Assembly (NCBI GenBank): GCA_020796225.1
Contig: CM036767.1
Coordinates: 26,197,253 to 26,261,252 of the forward strand
From: Arion vulgaris
Taxonomy: Eukaryota; Mollusca; Gastropoda; Stylommatophora; Arionidae
Direction: 5' to 3'
DNA: 64,000 nucleotides
The notes beneath the pieces were generated by a model. The model searched no databases. It saw only the letters and a program-made list of their open reading frames with translations, and had not been told where the DNA came from. The number at the start of each line of letters is the position of its first letter. The stretch's first letter is position 1. Below are positions 10,930 through 21,849 of the stretch, piece after piece. The translations under genes were made by a program, and so were the position numbers.

Positions 10930-11385
10930 TGCAGTTTTTTCTCAACGTCGGGCGTACGCAACTTTCAGACCTGGGGCGGGGCGGCTATTTGAATGGTTTT
11001 TGGAGCAATTATAGAATGATAATATCTCCGATATAGTTACAAAATATCATCACTGTAGACGATAGGTTATAGATCCAGTAATCCAAATTTTTCATAGAAC
11101 AAAAACTGACAACATTAGTACAACAGGAAGCAGAAATACTTGGTAGAGTTTGGGAAAACAACTTACTTGACTTTAACAAATAAAGAAATCACAGGACTAA
11201 TCCAAACAATTGTGTTTTAAAATGACAAACTAGCACTTGACATAAAAACTAATTGCAGCAGATATCATTGCTGAAGTGATCACATTAATTTGTATTTTAG
11301 TTTCCCAAAGTTCAGGTTTTACATTGTTTTGTAATATACAGAGTGTAATATATAATATATTATTACACATATGACATTTTAATAA
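10930..11385. other. Unassigned AT-rich sequence
   Basis: No frame or repeat is recognisable apart from a short TATAATATATTA run near 11350. Confidence 0.4.
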
Positions 11386-11389
11386 TATA

Positions 11390-11757
11390 CAATGTGTTAT
11401 AGAAGAGTTCTCCGTATATCTTGGACAGAGAAGAGAACAAATAGATCTATCCAGAAAGAACTCAAAATCAAAGAAAACTGGCTGATGCTACAAATACGAA
11501 AGAGAAAATTAGTATATTTTGGACATATAAAAAGACATAAAGGGCTGGAGAAGACCATATTGGAAAGAGACATACCGGCAAAGAGAAGAAGAGGAAGACC
11601 AAGGAGAAGATGGACTCAGGATGTAACAGATGGCCTGAACATGACGGCTGCAGAGGCAGGACATCTGGCTATAAGAGAGAGAGGAAAGTTCCTGAGGACT
11701 GTTGGGGTGGCAAAGTTCTGCTCAGGACGCTATTTGCTGATGATGAATATATAATTA
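11390..11757 (+). pseudogene. LINE reverse transcriptase C-terminus, 120-aa frame
   Basis: This frame reads CYRRVLRISWTEKRTNRSIQ at its start, then RKRKLVYFGHIKRHKGLEKT, then GRPRRRWTQDVTDGLNM. That is the standard order of the region following the palm and thumb in many LINE polymerases (a YRRxLRISW motif, an FGHI motif, then a GRPRxRW motif). It is open for its whole length but has lost all catalytic parts, so it is a 5'-truncated LINE. The ATG at 11392 is internal to the original protein. Confidence 0.85.
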
Positions 11758-12140
11758 TAAAGTGTCATATATAAAGATGGATAGACAATATCAAGACCAT
11801 ACTACATAAACACGGATATAACACAACAATGGCAACTCATCTGGCACTGGAACGCAAATTAAAGCTCCCACTCCTACGCTCAACGGCAAGAGTGGACAAC
11901 CAATTCTATCATCCACCTGGGGAAAGACAATAGACAATATATAATTTATATTCAGTTCATTAGAACAAGCAGAAGAAGAATAAGCAAACAATGGATCACT
12001 ATATTTTTCCACAAAACTTCTACAAAAGAAGAAAATGGCGGAAGAGAAGAAGAAGATTCATTGAAGAGAGTAACATTAAAAACAGTTTTACGTATGTTCA
12101 TTTGTTTTACTTGTAATAGGTCTCTCAGTCCCGAGATAAT
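11758..12140 (+). mobile_element. Possible second LINE tail fragment
   Basis: From about 11778 the plus strand reads NIKTILHKHGYNTTMATHLA before stops and an AGAAGAAGAA-rich stretch at 11970-12058. The composition and the GAAGAA tail resemble LINE 3' ends elsewhere in the window, but no diagnostic motif is present. Confidence 0.3.
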
Positions 12141-12284
12141 CATAGAACTGTGCGTTAGATAGGTATGTGCAGTTCTGTTAGCGATTGTGAGGTACTATAA
12201 GGCAGTGATAAACTCTGCCACTATTCTCACATCTAGAAAATAAAGCTGGTTTCTCAAGATTGAATTGCTTCCTTGCGTAAAGAA

Positions 12285-12435
12285 TCTTTTCCTCTGCTTG
12301 TTCACAGCCAACTCTAGATAACTAGGCCAGACAACTGACTGGGAATCCTGACTTAGATCAGAGAAGGTGGCTGGAAGATATATATTTTTGATAGAACACT
12401 GCAAGCATTTTTGCAATTTTACTCAATTCTGTGAG
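12285..12435. repeat. Dispersed repeat A, copy 1
   Basis: The run from about 12320 (CCAGACAACTGACTGGGAAT) through GATAGAACACTGCAAGCATT to TTTTGCAATTTTACTCAATT is repeated at 58915-59020 in the same orientation. The class is unknown; it has no coding capacity and no clear RNA polymerase III boxes. Confidence 0.6.
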
Positions 12436-12745
12436 TCTATGGTTATTGATTGGTGAAAAATATTCATAATATTGATATTCCTTATTGTTAAACTTAACTT
12501 GTTGCATAATATAACTTTGATTCAGCATTTTGTGTTGGTTTTAAAACGAATTCGTCTATATACACCAATACTGGCATGCGAGGTGAAGTTGTGTAGTTGT
12601 GGTCTGATTTTCCATAATTCTTACCTGAGTCCGAAGGCCCATAAGTTTATAGTTGGCTCTGGATTTTTTCATCAGACTGTGTCAAATGCTTAATCCACTT
12701 CACCACCTTTGTATCATGACACTCTGTTTTTGAATATCTTCCCAT
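12436..12745. other. Unassigned sequence
   Basis: No recognisable gene or repeat. The short frames on both strands lack any familiar motif. Confidence 0.4.
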
Positions 12746-12749
12746 GTCT

Positions 12750-13165
12750 ACGTGTTTATTCAAAGCTTCCCATCTTCTGCTGGCAGACATTCTTATATCA
12801 CATTTAGAGCTTTCACATCTTCTGCGGCAGACATTCTTATATCGCATTTAGAGCTTTCACATCTTGCTGCGGGCAGACATTCTTATATCACATTTAGAGC
12901 TTTCGCATCTTGCTGCTGGCAGACATTCTTATATCGCATTTAGAGCTTTCACATCTTTCTGCTGGCAGACATTCTTATATCACATTTAGAGCTTTCACAT
13001 CTTGCTGCGGGCAGACATTCTTATATCACATTTAGAGCTTTCACATCTTTCTGCTGGCAGACATTCTTATATCGCATTTAGAGCTTTCACATCTTGCTGC
13101 GGGCAGACATTCTTATATCGCATTTAGAGCTTTCGCATCTTGCTGCGGGCAGACATTCTTATAGT
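12750..13165. repeat. Minisatellite, about 45-bp unit
   Basis: About nine copies of TTCTTATATCACATTTAGAG, CTTTCACATC, TTGCTGCGGGCAGACA. One stray unit lies at 13733-13764, on the far side of dispersed repeat B, so the array flanks repeat B on both sides. Confidence 0.9.
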
Positions 13166-13730
13166 TCATAGTTTATATGTACGGTTCCAATTTCACTACA
13201 ACGGGTCAGCCCGTAATTGCTCCGTTCCTGTGCCAACGAAAATCCCAGGAAATACTAACAACTCTGAAATGTCTCCTGTGTGAACTAATTCCAGAATGAA
13301 ACAGCCATGTACCGCCACAAAAGTAACCTGCACCGTATAAATGCATATGGCCGTCGCTATAAAGTGTAAACACAAAACTGTTCATCACTTGAATTGCAAT
13401 TCATGTCGAAGAGAACATCAATCACGACAAAATCCAGTTTTCTGCACTCGCAATATCACTGCATACGGCAGATGGAATCGATTCGTCATAACCGCTGTCC
13501 GCCATTTTCTGAATACAAACAACAAACGCACGGTTGACACAGCAAAAAGCATTCCACGTAACATTCATAGCTCACAGCGTTGCTCAAGCACTAACTCAGT
13601 AGTTCGGTAAACGAAACCGGAAAATACCCGACCAAACATGGTGGAAATGCGCTAGTAAAGTCGTGTCCAGAATCAAACAGTCCTGACTCTGAATGGCCCT
13701 GCCCATACCGCCCTTGCTGGCCAGATTTTT
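13163..13730. repeat. Dispersed repeat B, copy 1, about 560 bp
   Basis: This segment is the reverse complement of 29953-30500 at moderate identity. Shared landmarks are AACTGTTCATCACTTGAATT, TTCTGCACTCGCAATAT, CAAACAGTCCTGACTCTGAA and the end CTGGCCAGATTTTT. No transposase is visible. In both places it touches a minisatellite. It could be a non-autonomous DNA element carrying an internal satellite. The 60-aa and 89-aa frames within it show no recognisable protein. Confidence 0.7.
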
Positions 13731-13764
13731 TTCAGACATTCTTATATCGCATTTAGAGCTTTCT

Positions 13765-14105
13765 AGTCGGATTTTTTCTAGAGATCAACTTTTTATAAAG
13801 GAGATCCTTGGGGTATTCGATCATCTTCAATAGTCCAGGATTCAGAAACATAGAGTATCGTACTCACCACACACACCCTTATAGAAGACATGTGATTGTG
13901 TACGCTCAGTTAGTCATTTTTTCCATACTTCTTTTTACATACTACTTAAACACCATGAAACAGATAGAAGTCGGAAGAAATAAGAAAGCAGAAATCGTAA
14001 GAATTGACATCTTTGTAGACAAATAACATATTCGAATGTACAATATATATTCTCTCAATGACATAGCCCTTATCTGGAAGCCATGACATTCTTTCTTTCT
14101 TTCTC
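13765..14105. other. Unassigned sequence
   Basis: A 72-aa frame (13808-14026) includes a hydrophobic stretch LVIFSILLFTYYL, but I see no homology and treat it as chance. Confidence 0.3.
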
Positions 14106-14139
14106 GAATCCTGTATGCCTCACAGCGTCAGGTCATTGA

Positions 14140-14430
14140 ACAATACAAAATGTCTAGTAGTGGGAGATTTTTACAGTCACTCTGAAAGGTGGGGATGGTA
14201 GAACAGGGAGAAATAGATATCAACCTGCAGCTCATGAATGGACTCGATGATAAACCAACCTTCTACTCAAGAAAATATAACAATATATCCCCCCAGACCT
14301 CGTCTTTGCCACCGGTAACGTAGCCCACAACTTGGATCGAACATTCATGGAACAGCTAGCAGACAGTGACCACAGACCTGTCAAGCTCTCCTTGAACCTT
14401 AGATATTTCACCCAAATTAAAAATCAGTGA
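14140..14430 (+). pseudogene. LINE endonuclease (APE-type), C-terminal part
   Basis: Reading across frames gives VVGDFYSHSERWGW (the GDFNxH-type motif, with N changed to Y), then DDKPTFYSRKYN, then ADSDHRPVKLSLNL, the SDH motif that closes the APE-like nuclease domain. In an active element this domain nicks target DNA before reverse transcription. Stops and indels show it is inactive. Confidence 0.8.
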
Positions 14431-15009
14431 CCCTGTGGAACTAAAAAGAGCTGTCAGGGCACAGTTTCAGCGACATCTACCAATAAAGACACACCAAAAA
14501 AGATTAGGAACATGACAGACCTACTCAACATATCCATTTTGAGGGCAGCAAGAGAATCAATTCCTAGAAGTGCAAGAAGAGACTACAAACCTTACTGGTC
14601 AGAAGAGATCCAACAATTGTAAGATGAAGTGAGTCAGGTCAGAGAAAGAGTAGAAACTGAGCAGAGCATTGACAGCAACATATCACTCAAGGCAGCCTCA
14701 GCTAAATATAGGAGAGCAGGTAAGCAAGCCGTAAGGCAGAGCTGTAGAGACAAGACGTTTCAACATGGACAGAAACAGAAACAAAATATGGAAATTAGCG
14801 AAAGCCCACAGTGTGGAAAACATCAACCATCCCGCAATAGCGATAGAGAGCAATGAAACATTTATTAAAAGGTAAAAGAGCTGCAAACATTTTTATTGAA
14901 AACTATGCCCGAGTAAGCCAGGTCAGAATACCTCATGAAAAACTGAATATGGTAATGGAAGAGAGGCAATCCTCGAGTACTCACCAACGGCACCAGAAGA
15001 ACATATGAT

Positions 15010-16075
15010 ATCCAATTTAGCTATAGGTGAGTTGAAGAAGCACTTCATGGTCTTAACCTTAATAAGTCATCAGGAAAGGATGGCATCATAAATGAGATGC
15101 TCAACCTAAGTTCGAAAGCCAAGAAAAAGCTTCTAAAACTTTTGAATGCTAGCTGGAAAGTCAGGAAAATACTTAGTGAATGGAAATAAGCTATCACAGT
15201 ATCCAATCTAAAACAAGGAAAAGACAGATTCTATCCAAGCAATTGTAGACCTATTAACCTCTTTAGGTGTGTTAGAAAAATGATGGAGAGGCTTCTTAAT
15301 AGAAGGCTCATGTGGCACCTGGAGCAAAAACAGTTGATACTACCACAGCTGAGCGGATTCCGTCAACACAGATCAACAGAAGACCAAGTAACTTACATTG
15401 CTCAGGACATCGAGGACGGGATTTCAAGAAAAGAAACATACACTAACAGTATGGGTTGAAATGGAGAAGGCTTTGGAGAGAGGGACTCACAATCAAACAG
15501 CTCAAACTCGGAATCAAAAGGCGCTTGTATTTCTGGAAATGTCACTATCTGGTAAATAGAACAGCCAAAGTGCAGGACCAGGGAAAGCATAGCAGGAAGG
15601 CAATCATTGAACAAGTTGTTCCCCAAGGAGGGTCCTGTCTCCCACGCTATTTCTAGTTTTTATAAATGATTATGGAAAACATCGACAACAGAGTGCATAG
15701 TGCAATCTACGCTGATGATCTGACACTGTGGACACGATATGAATGAATAGCAGTAGCCACCACAAGGATGCACATTTTAATTAAAAAGCTAGGTAAATAG
15801 GACAGGTCTTTACTGCCTTTTATAAATGACAATAAAACTAATTTCACAGTCTTCAACTTATCCAAGAAGAAACAAATGCTCAAACTCAAGTTCAACGACC
15901 ACCTACTCCCAATGGATGAATGTTCAACATATCTGGGAATCACCAAGGACAGCAGGCGGGCGTAGAAAACACAGATAGACAAAGCTGGAAAAAGAGCAAA
16001 GAAGAGAATGTGGATCATGAACAAACTAGCAGGCACCAACAGGGGTGCGGATGGTAGCATTCTGAAAAGGCTTTA
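15010..16075 (+). pseudogene. LINE reverse transcriptase, decayed
   Basis: Recognisable steps are an EELKKHF-type helix (15035), LSGFRQHRSTEDQVTYIAQD (about 15350-15410, palm entry), QVVPQGGSCLPRYF (the PQGSxLSPxLF block, about 15610-15655), the catalytic motif AIYADDLTLWT (about 15702-15735, YADD intact), KLKFNDHLLPMDECSTYLGI (15880-15945) and AGKRAKKRMWIMNKLAGT. The catalytic aspartates survive but the reading frame is broken at many places. Confidence 0.85.
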
Positions 16076-16200
16076 CATTGGAAGAGTTCGACCAGTACTT
16101 GAGTATGACATATCAGACTGGGATAGTTCGACCAGTACTTGAGTATGGCATATCAGACTGGGATAGTTCGACCAGTACTTGAGTATGACATATCAGACTG
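16076..16200. repeat. 44-bp tandem triplication inside LINE copy 1
   Basis: Three copies of AGTTCGACCAGTACTTGAGT, ATGACATATCAGACTGGGAT, in direct succession. The corresponding part of LINE copy 4 (about 49965-50000) has a single copy, so the triplication arose in this insertion. Confidence 0.9.
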
Positions 16201-16424
16201 GATCATAATCTCCAAGACACACCATAAAGGTAAGCCGAGTGTTAAGTCTGGCCGCACGGATTATCACTAGAACCATAAGTCTACCCACATAGAAATACTG
16301 GAAACGGCCATAGGAGGCAAACTCCAAAGAACTTGCTCATACAGACCCAATATTGGTACTGACTCAACTAAGACACATACAACCAGCCAGCTCCTCTCCT
16401 CACTGGCCATGCAGGTTCCAGAGC

Positions 16425-16900
16425 TATAAGCCCTCAATGCAGCTGCAAAAATGGCAGTGCAATATATGAAACAAAAACATGGAAAAATAGTGCTTTTGAC
16501 AGACGCTATATCAGCACTGAAATCTGAAAGGAGCACCGAATTAAGTATCTCAAGTCAATCTTAGCCCAGTTGTCTCATGATTCGGAGAGTGTAGTAATCA
16601 AGTGGACACCCTCACACTGCAAGCTCAAGGGGAATGAAGATGCTGACAGACTGACTGAAGAGGAAGCAGGGATGCCTCAAGATGACAACCTAGTCAGAAG
16701 CAAAAACCATTACCAGAGGGTACTACACAACAAAGCAACAAAGTGGGAGAAAGAACACACACAACACAACAAGCATGATGGATATTACCAACTGTCCAGA
16801 AGAGACCACATTATCATACATCGCCTCCGGATGGGTCACACCAGAATGAGAACAGAACTAGATTCAAGATAGGCACTAAAGACCTGTGCCCCTGTGGCTT
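16425..16900 (+). pseudogene. LINE RNase H domain and C-terminus
   Basis: The plus strand shows KIVLLTDAISAL (an RNase H aspartate), then VVIKWTPSHCKLKGNEDADR at 16585-16645, matching the SHxxxxGNExAD end of RNase H, then DGYYQLSRRDHIIIHRLRMG and a decayed cysteine knuckle. The 100-aa frame 16570-16872 is the best preserved part. The minus-strand frames here are shadows. Confidence 0.8.
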
Positions 16901-17079
16901 GGCGAGTATGATGACAGAGCATGTCCTACTGCACTGCCCCCAGTATGCAGACATGTGAAGAAAGAGGTGGCCCATTTATACCAGCGTCCAAGAAAAACTG
17001 TATGGCATAGCTGACAGGGACCTTTATTAGAGAATCCACAATCCCAGTCTAGTGAGCACGCAGAGGAAGAAGAAGAAAA

Positions 17080-17495
17080 TGTACAAATAACAGAATTATC
17101 ACTAAAGGAAGAGTTGATAGAATCGTCAACAAATAAAGTGTTTAAAATGAAAATTGAACCATAGATATCAAAAACTGTGACTGCAAAGTCAAATTTCAAT
17201 ATTATATCTACTCTTATAGGCTGCAGTGAGTAGTTGTTTATTGTATCCCCATCACCCTATTTAGCTGAAAGAGGAGTTATCATGGTCACCAGACTATTTA
17301 CAAAGAAACAAAACATATTGTTAATAGAGTAATGCGGCGGTTTAAGATTATTGGTGACAAAAATGGTACCAAACATCGACAAATTAGTTTCATCACATCA
17401 AGCTCAACTCTAATTAATACATTATAACTTACAATTTTGTCAATGGTACTGTGAGGAATACAATAATATTGGTATTATCTTCTAATAAACTAACT
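17080..17495 (+). pseudogene. hAT-family transposase C-terminus, copy 1
   Basis: Plus strand around 17245-17410 reads PSPYLAERGVIMVTRLFTKK and further on VPNIDKLVSSHQAQ. It is homologous in reverse complement to 23560-23760, which has the same protein with fewer changes. The segment resembles the C-terminal dimerisation end of BED-type hAT transposases and their domesticated relatives. It is cut off at about 17495 by LINE sequence and has at least two stops. Confidence 0.7.
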
Positions 17496-17499
17496 TAAG

Positions 17500-18060
17500 G
17501 GGAAACAAATAAATGACCAAACGCTAAAGCAGGTGAGAGAATTCAAACACCTTGGAAGTATCTTCACATCTGATAGTAGACTGGACAGAGAGATCGAAAC
17601 TAGAATCCAGCAAGCCAACAACATTACATACCAGCTTACCCCAATTTTGAAACACCCAGCTATTCCAGTAGTGACTAAAGACAGATTATAAATTCAATCT
17701 TTATACCAACACTGTGCTATCAGAGCCAAACATGGGCACTGACAAAAGAACAAGAAAGGAAAATTACCACATGCGAAATGAGATGCCTGACGAAAGCAGT
17801 AAATAAAACAAGAAGAGACCATATAAGAAATGAGGAAATTAGAAGTCGGAACAACACCTGCTATTAGATTTATTGAAAAACAGAGACTCAAATGGTTTGG
17901 CCACTTGGTCAGAATGAACCCGAATACACCAGTTGCAAGAGCGTACAACCTGAAAATGGAATCATCAAGAGGAAAGGGCAGACCAAGAAAAAGATGGGTT
18001 GATGGAGTTACAGACATCTTAAACTCCACAATACCACACCATATCAAGCAACCGAGCGTG
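17500..18060 (+). pseudogene. LINE reverse transcriptase C-terminus that seeds the 90-bp array
   Basis: The plus strand reads QVREFKHLGSIFTSDSRLDR from about 17530, then ETRIQQANN, then in a second frame RFIEKQRLKWFGHLVRMNPN (17862-17920) and GKGRPRKRWVDGVTDILNS (17970-18030). This is the usual LINE series: an FxxLGS motif, an LKWFGH motif, then GRPRxRW. The catalytic domain is missing (5' truncation). The end of this coding sequence runs directly into the 90-bp minisatellite. Confidence 0.85.
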
Positions 18061-18662
18061 CATTATCTCGGAAACCGATCATCAGTTAAACATGCTACGC
18101 CTAGCGGCAAAAAAGCAGAGAAGGACACACCATATCAAGCGACCGAGCGTGCATTATCTCGAAAACCGATCATCAGTTAAACCTGCTACGCCTAGCGGCA
18201 AAAGCAGAGAAGGACACACCATATCAAGCGACCGAGCGTGCATTATCTCGGAAACCGATCATCAGTTAAACCTGCTACGCCTAGCGGCAAAAAGCAGAGA
18301 AGGACACACCATATCAAGCAACCGAGCGTGCATTATCTCGGAAACCGATCATCAGTTAAACCTGCTACGCCTAGCGGTAAAAAGCAGAGAAGGACACAAC
18401 ATATCAAGCGACCGAGCATTCATTATCTCGAAACGAGATCATCAGTTAAACCTGCACGCCTAGCGGCAAAAAAGCAGAGAAGGACACCATATCAAGCAAC
18501 CGAGCGTGCATTATCTCAGAAACCGATCATCAGTTAAACCTGCTACGCCTAGCGGTAAAAAGCAGAGAAGGACAAAAGCATATCAAGCGACCGAGCGTGC
18601 ATTATCTCGGAACCGATCATCAGTTAAACCTGCTACGCCTAGCGGCAAAAAGCAGAGAAGGA
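18043..18662. repeat. Minisatellite, about 90-bp unit, derived from a LINE 3' end
   Basis: About seven units, each holding ATATCAAGCGACCGAGCGTG, CATTATCTCGGAAACCGATC, ATCAGTTAAACCTGCTACGC, CTAGCGGCAAAAAGCAGAGA. The first unit continues the frame of the upstream LINE C-terminus (HHIKQPSVHYLGNRSSVKHA), and the last continues into AAGAAGAAAGAAGGAG. The overlapping 116-, 123-, 99- and 72-aa frames are products of the repeat. Confidence 0.9.
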
Positions 18663-18719
18663 CAAAAGAAGAAAGAAGGAGACAGGACAAACGATTGCTA
18701 ACTTCTTTATTCTCAGTCA

Positions 18720-19200
18720 AATGAGATATTGTTTATCAGGTAGTACTAGGTAAGGTCTGGTATGAAATATTATATAACTTTTAAATTAATTACTTGTCGG
18801 GCTGCCATGGAAATGGCGGCCATGTTGGATTATAAACAATGCTGTAAAGTCGGTAAGTACTCACAACTAATTGATATTAATCTTTTTTTTCAATTGAAAT
18901 ACTTACATAAGCCATAGTTCTAGACAGCTAGCAACTTTAAATTGTTCTGGGACAGATAACAAGCAGATAGAAGTGAAATGAATAAAACATATACAATTTT
19001 TACCAAAATAATAGGAACCTATGGTTACTAAAAATATTGTGTTTAAAAATATATTTCTCAGAACTTGTATTTCTATATCTGACTGCCCTCAGTATTGATA
19101 GATCTATATGTATGCCAAATTTCATATTGATATATTGAATGGTTACTGAGATTAACCTACTGAACTCTTCCTAAATTAGTGAAAATCACAATTGTGAGAA
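18720..19200. other. Unassigned AT-rich sequence
   Basis: No gene, array or familiar element is visible. Confidence 0.4.
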
Positions 19201-19208
19201 AACTGCAA

Positions 19209-19640
19209 TTAAAGAATATTTTTGGTGAAATATGAAAAGATCTTAAACGTACCAAAGAATTTCCATATAAATCGCTTGTATGATTGACAGAACATCCGTC
19301 CTGTGTGGTTATATGTTAAATCCATCTGTATTATATGTGCCTCCTTCCTTCTGAGATATCTCATGCTCTTTGATGTGGAGCATGGGAGAACTACTATTTT
19401 TAATATAAGCAAATATTGACGTAGACTAATGAGATTACACTTTTTAGCTATGCGATTGATAAAATCTACTTTGACAATTTGAATATCATTGTTGAAAGAT
19501 GTATTTGTCTCTACAAAAGCTTTGGAATCTCCATCACAGAGCAACTGGTAATAAACAAGTTGTCTCTTTCTCACTGACCTGGCAAAAATAAGCTTGGCAG
19601 CTTCAGCTTCCATAGAATTGGATGAACCCTCACAATTTTA
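19209..19640 (-). pseudogene. Mutator-like transposase fragment
   Basis: The minus-strand 134-aa frame begins with MEAEAAKLIFARSVRKRQLV and contains YYQLLCDGDSKAFVETN. A 'GDGDSKAF/Y' motif preceded by a MExExAKxxFxRS helix is characteristic of a Mutator-like transposase domain widespread in invertebrate genomes. Here GDGDS has become CDGDS. The remaining 70 residues show weaker similarity (IAKKCN where the family has a VQKRMG-like segment). The frame is open, but only one piece of the protein is present and the following sequence belongs to a hAT end. I infer a fragment. Confidence 0.6.
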
Positions 19641-19924
19641 TCACACTGGTACTTCACAATGATATACAATTCGAGATGTCTTTTATAGAATAGAGATACC
19701 CATCACTAAGTACCAACCAAACGATATTTCTAGACATTACCTCTTAAAAAATACTCTAAATCTCCGAGAGGGTGGGCTGTTTAAAAACTCATTTTCAAAT
19801 TAAAAAAAAATTCAATTTTTAAAAACTGATTTCGATTCTAGAGATATAAAACTAACAGAATAAAACATATTTGGAAAATCGATATTTTAAATAAAATATG
19901 TCATTTCGTGACTTCTGAGACCCA

Positions 19925-20058
19925 TAATTTAATAAGCGTGTCCTTGTTTTTCTATTTATAGTATATGTATATAATATAGTTTACCCAAGGGGGCGCTAGC
20001 GAATTATTACCTGAAAAAGGAGGCACTGATTCAAAAAAAGGTTGAGAACCTATGATAT
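19925..20058 (-). mobile_element. hAT element terminus, isolated
   Basis: Read on the minus strand this starts near 20058 with GGTTCTCAACCTTTTTTTGA, then ATCAGTGCCTCCTTTTTCAG and a GCGCCCCCTTGGGTAAACTA block. The same succession occurs on the plus strand at 23346-23432, at the end of the hAT transposase remnant. A terminus with a TTCTCAACC-type sequence is usual for hAT elements. No transposase is attached here. Confidence 0.65.
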
Positions 20059-20059
20059 A

Positions 20060-21245
20060 GAGTTTTCTCACAAAATCGTTGAACTCACTCGGTGTAATCC
20101 TATCATGCTCACATTCAGTGCTTAACTAAACTATCTGAACTAAATGACTTCAATACTTCTCTTATCTCGTTCTTCAGATAACTTGCTAAATGAGATGGCA
20201 TGTTGTAATCGGTGTTCCTTAGATATGCGTTACTGGGCGAATAGCAGATGATGTTTTTGTCTGTGCTAAGATTACATCTATATTTTCTGTCTAGCAAGTT
20301 AGTTTCAAGTTATTCTTCAGCACTTCTCATTTACCTACATCTCGGAAAGGCTTACAGATGGGGCTGAAGTTTCTATCAAGTTAAAGGTTTGCCTATTTCT
20401 GGTTCCGGTAGGTTGTAGTATTCACATTATTCACTTGCAAGTAATGGCCTCTAACTTAAAAGCTAAGATATCAAAACGAGTAGCGTAGTTCAGTGACAAA
20501 CAGATGAATGTCGGAACCAACATGATTTCAAGAACGATACGTGCATTTTATAACAACAAGATCATGTAGTTAATACACTCAAAGCCAGTTACAATATTTA
20601 TTCGTGGCCTGATGGTGTCAAGTATCACCACAATAAACAGTTTCACGAGAAAGGTAATAACACTGTTATGATGGAGTTTTACGTCTTCCAAACTTCTGGG
20701 TCTTGCATGGATCTATTGTCCTGCGCGTGCATCAACATTACCGATCATGGGGTAGTTGAGGGTGGACAGCGTGGCATTTTGAAAATGATGTTGAATCTAT
20801 CCAAAGATTGAAGAAGTTTGGAATCACATGTTGTGCAAGCAGCAGAACTGGATGCTGAGATACATAACCAGAAGTATGTTTAAACAGAAGCAACTAGAAC
20901 CATTAGCATAGGCGCCCACAGCACCCACAAAACCTACAGCAACCGCGGCCATCGTAAATAATGGACTCAGAGTGGACGGCAATATTGCCATGTGACGTCT
21001 TAGGCTGAGGCGGTGTATTCTCACAGACTAACTATTGACTGTTACTATTGGGAAACGCTGATCTAGACAATACATCTTGCAGATGTTAGAAACTTGTTGT
21101 TGGATGCATGTGTGTATTACAGAAGAAGTTTTATGATGACTAGCTATAGTTGTTGCTCTCACATACTATTTTAATTTAATTTTATATAGAATACTTAGAG
21201 TAATTCATATATGATTACTAGTGTACTTACATCAGCTTATGGTAG
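20060..21245. other. Unassigned sequence
   Basis: I see no array, no recognised transposon part and no convincing reading frame. The 60-aa and 66-aa minus-strand frames (20115-20297, 20824-21024) carry no known motif. Confidence 0.35.
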
Positions 21246-21840
21246 TCTCTCATCAGTTATCCATGAATAAGTAAGTCACAAGTTTGCACATCACCACAGC
21301 TTGATTATCACATAAACTAACATCACTGAATTTTACTCCTTTCCTTTTTTGTGAAGAAGCAGCTTGCTGAACATTGCATTGAACATTCCTGATTTTTATA
21401 TCATTGTTGAGGAAAATGTTGGAACCACAGACAATAAAATATTTATATTTTGAGCTCCGCAGGCACATACAGTACTGTCTAATGAGATTTTCATGTAACT
21501 GGTAATTACAATTTGTATGACAATCTCCTTATGGTGAGTGTTTTCTCTGGCACAAAACTAGTGCTTGTTGTTGTGGATGATAAACTAATTGCTTCAACCA
21601 GATTATCATGTGCCATTGTCATGTAATAGTCAATAGTTGGTGCTCTTCTAAATCTTTGCATGATTTGCATGAACAAGAGGTTCTCAACATGAAACCATCT
21701 CTCAATTTTTCCAATATTTTACAGCCAGTTAAAGGAACTCTTATCTATGGAAACTTTCTTTAGGTGAACAGTAAAAGACATGTCTTGATCTATTTTAATA
21801 CTGAGTCCTATAGCTGGTGCTTTCAACAATTATACAATAG
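21246..21840. other. Unassigned sequence, possible minus-strand element remnant
   Basis: A 71-aa minus-strand frame (21253-21468) has CLRSSKYKYFIVCGSN near its beginning. It could be part of the same Mutator-like insertion as 19209-19640, but no motif proves it. Confidence 0.2.
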
Positions 21841-21849
21841 AACATGTTC

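Larger units (their letters stand above)
14110..17080 (+). mobile_element. RNase H-bearing LINE, copy 1 (5'-truncated, decayed)
   Basis: A long plus-strand LINE of the I/Nimb-like type with the domain order endonuclease, reverse transcriptase, RNase H, zinc knuckle and (GAA)n-like 3' end. The endonuclease starts midway, so it is 5'-truncated. Frames shift repeatedly. Relatives in the window are 23870-25960 (minus), 28985-29165 (minus, tail only), 49600-51095 (plus) and the longer 51939-56290 element (minus). At 17060-17080 its tail joins a hAT transposase remnant, a junction repeated in the minus copy near 23850. Confidence 0.85.

Noticed and set aside
12750..13165. CRISPR-like array
   Set aside because: Units are contiguous with no unique spacers, and the surroundings are animal transposons; it is a minisatellite. 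The same holds for all other arrays here.
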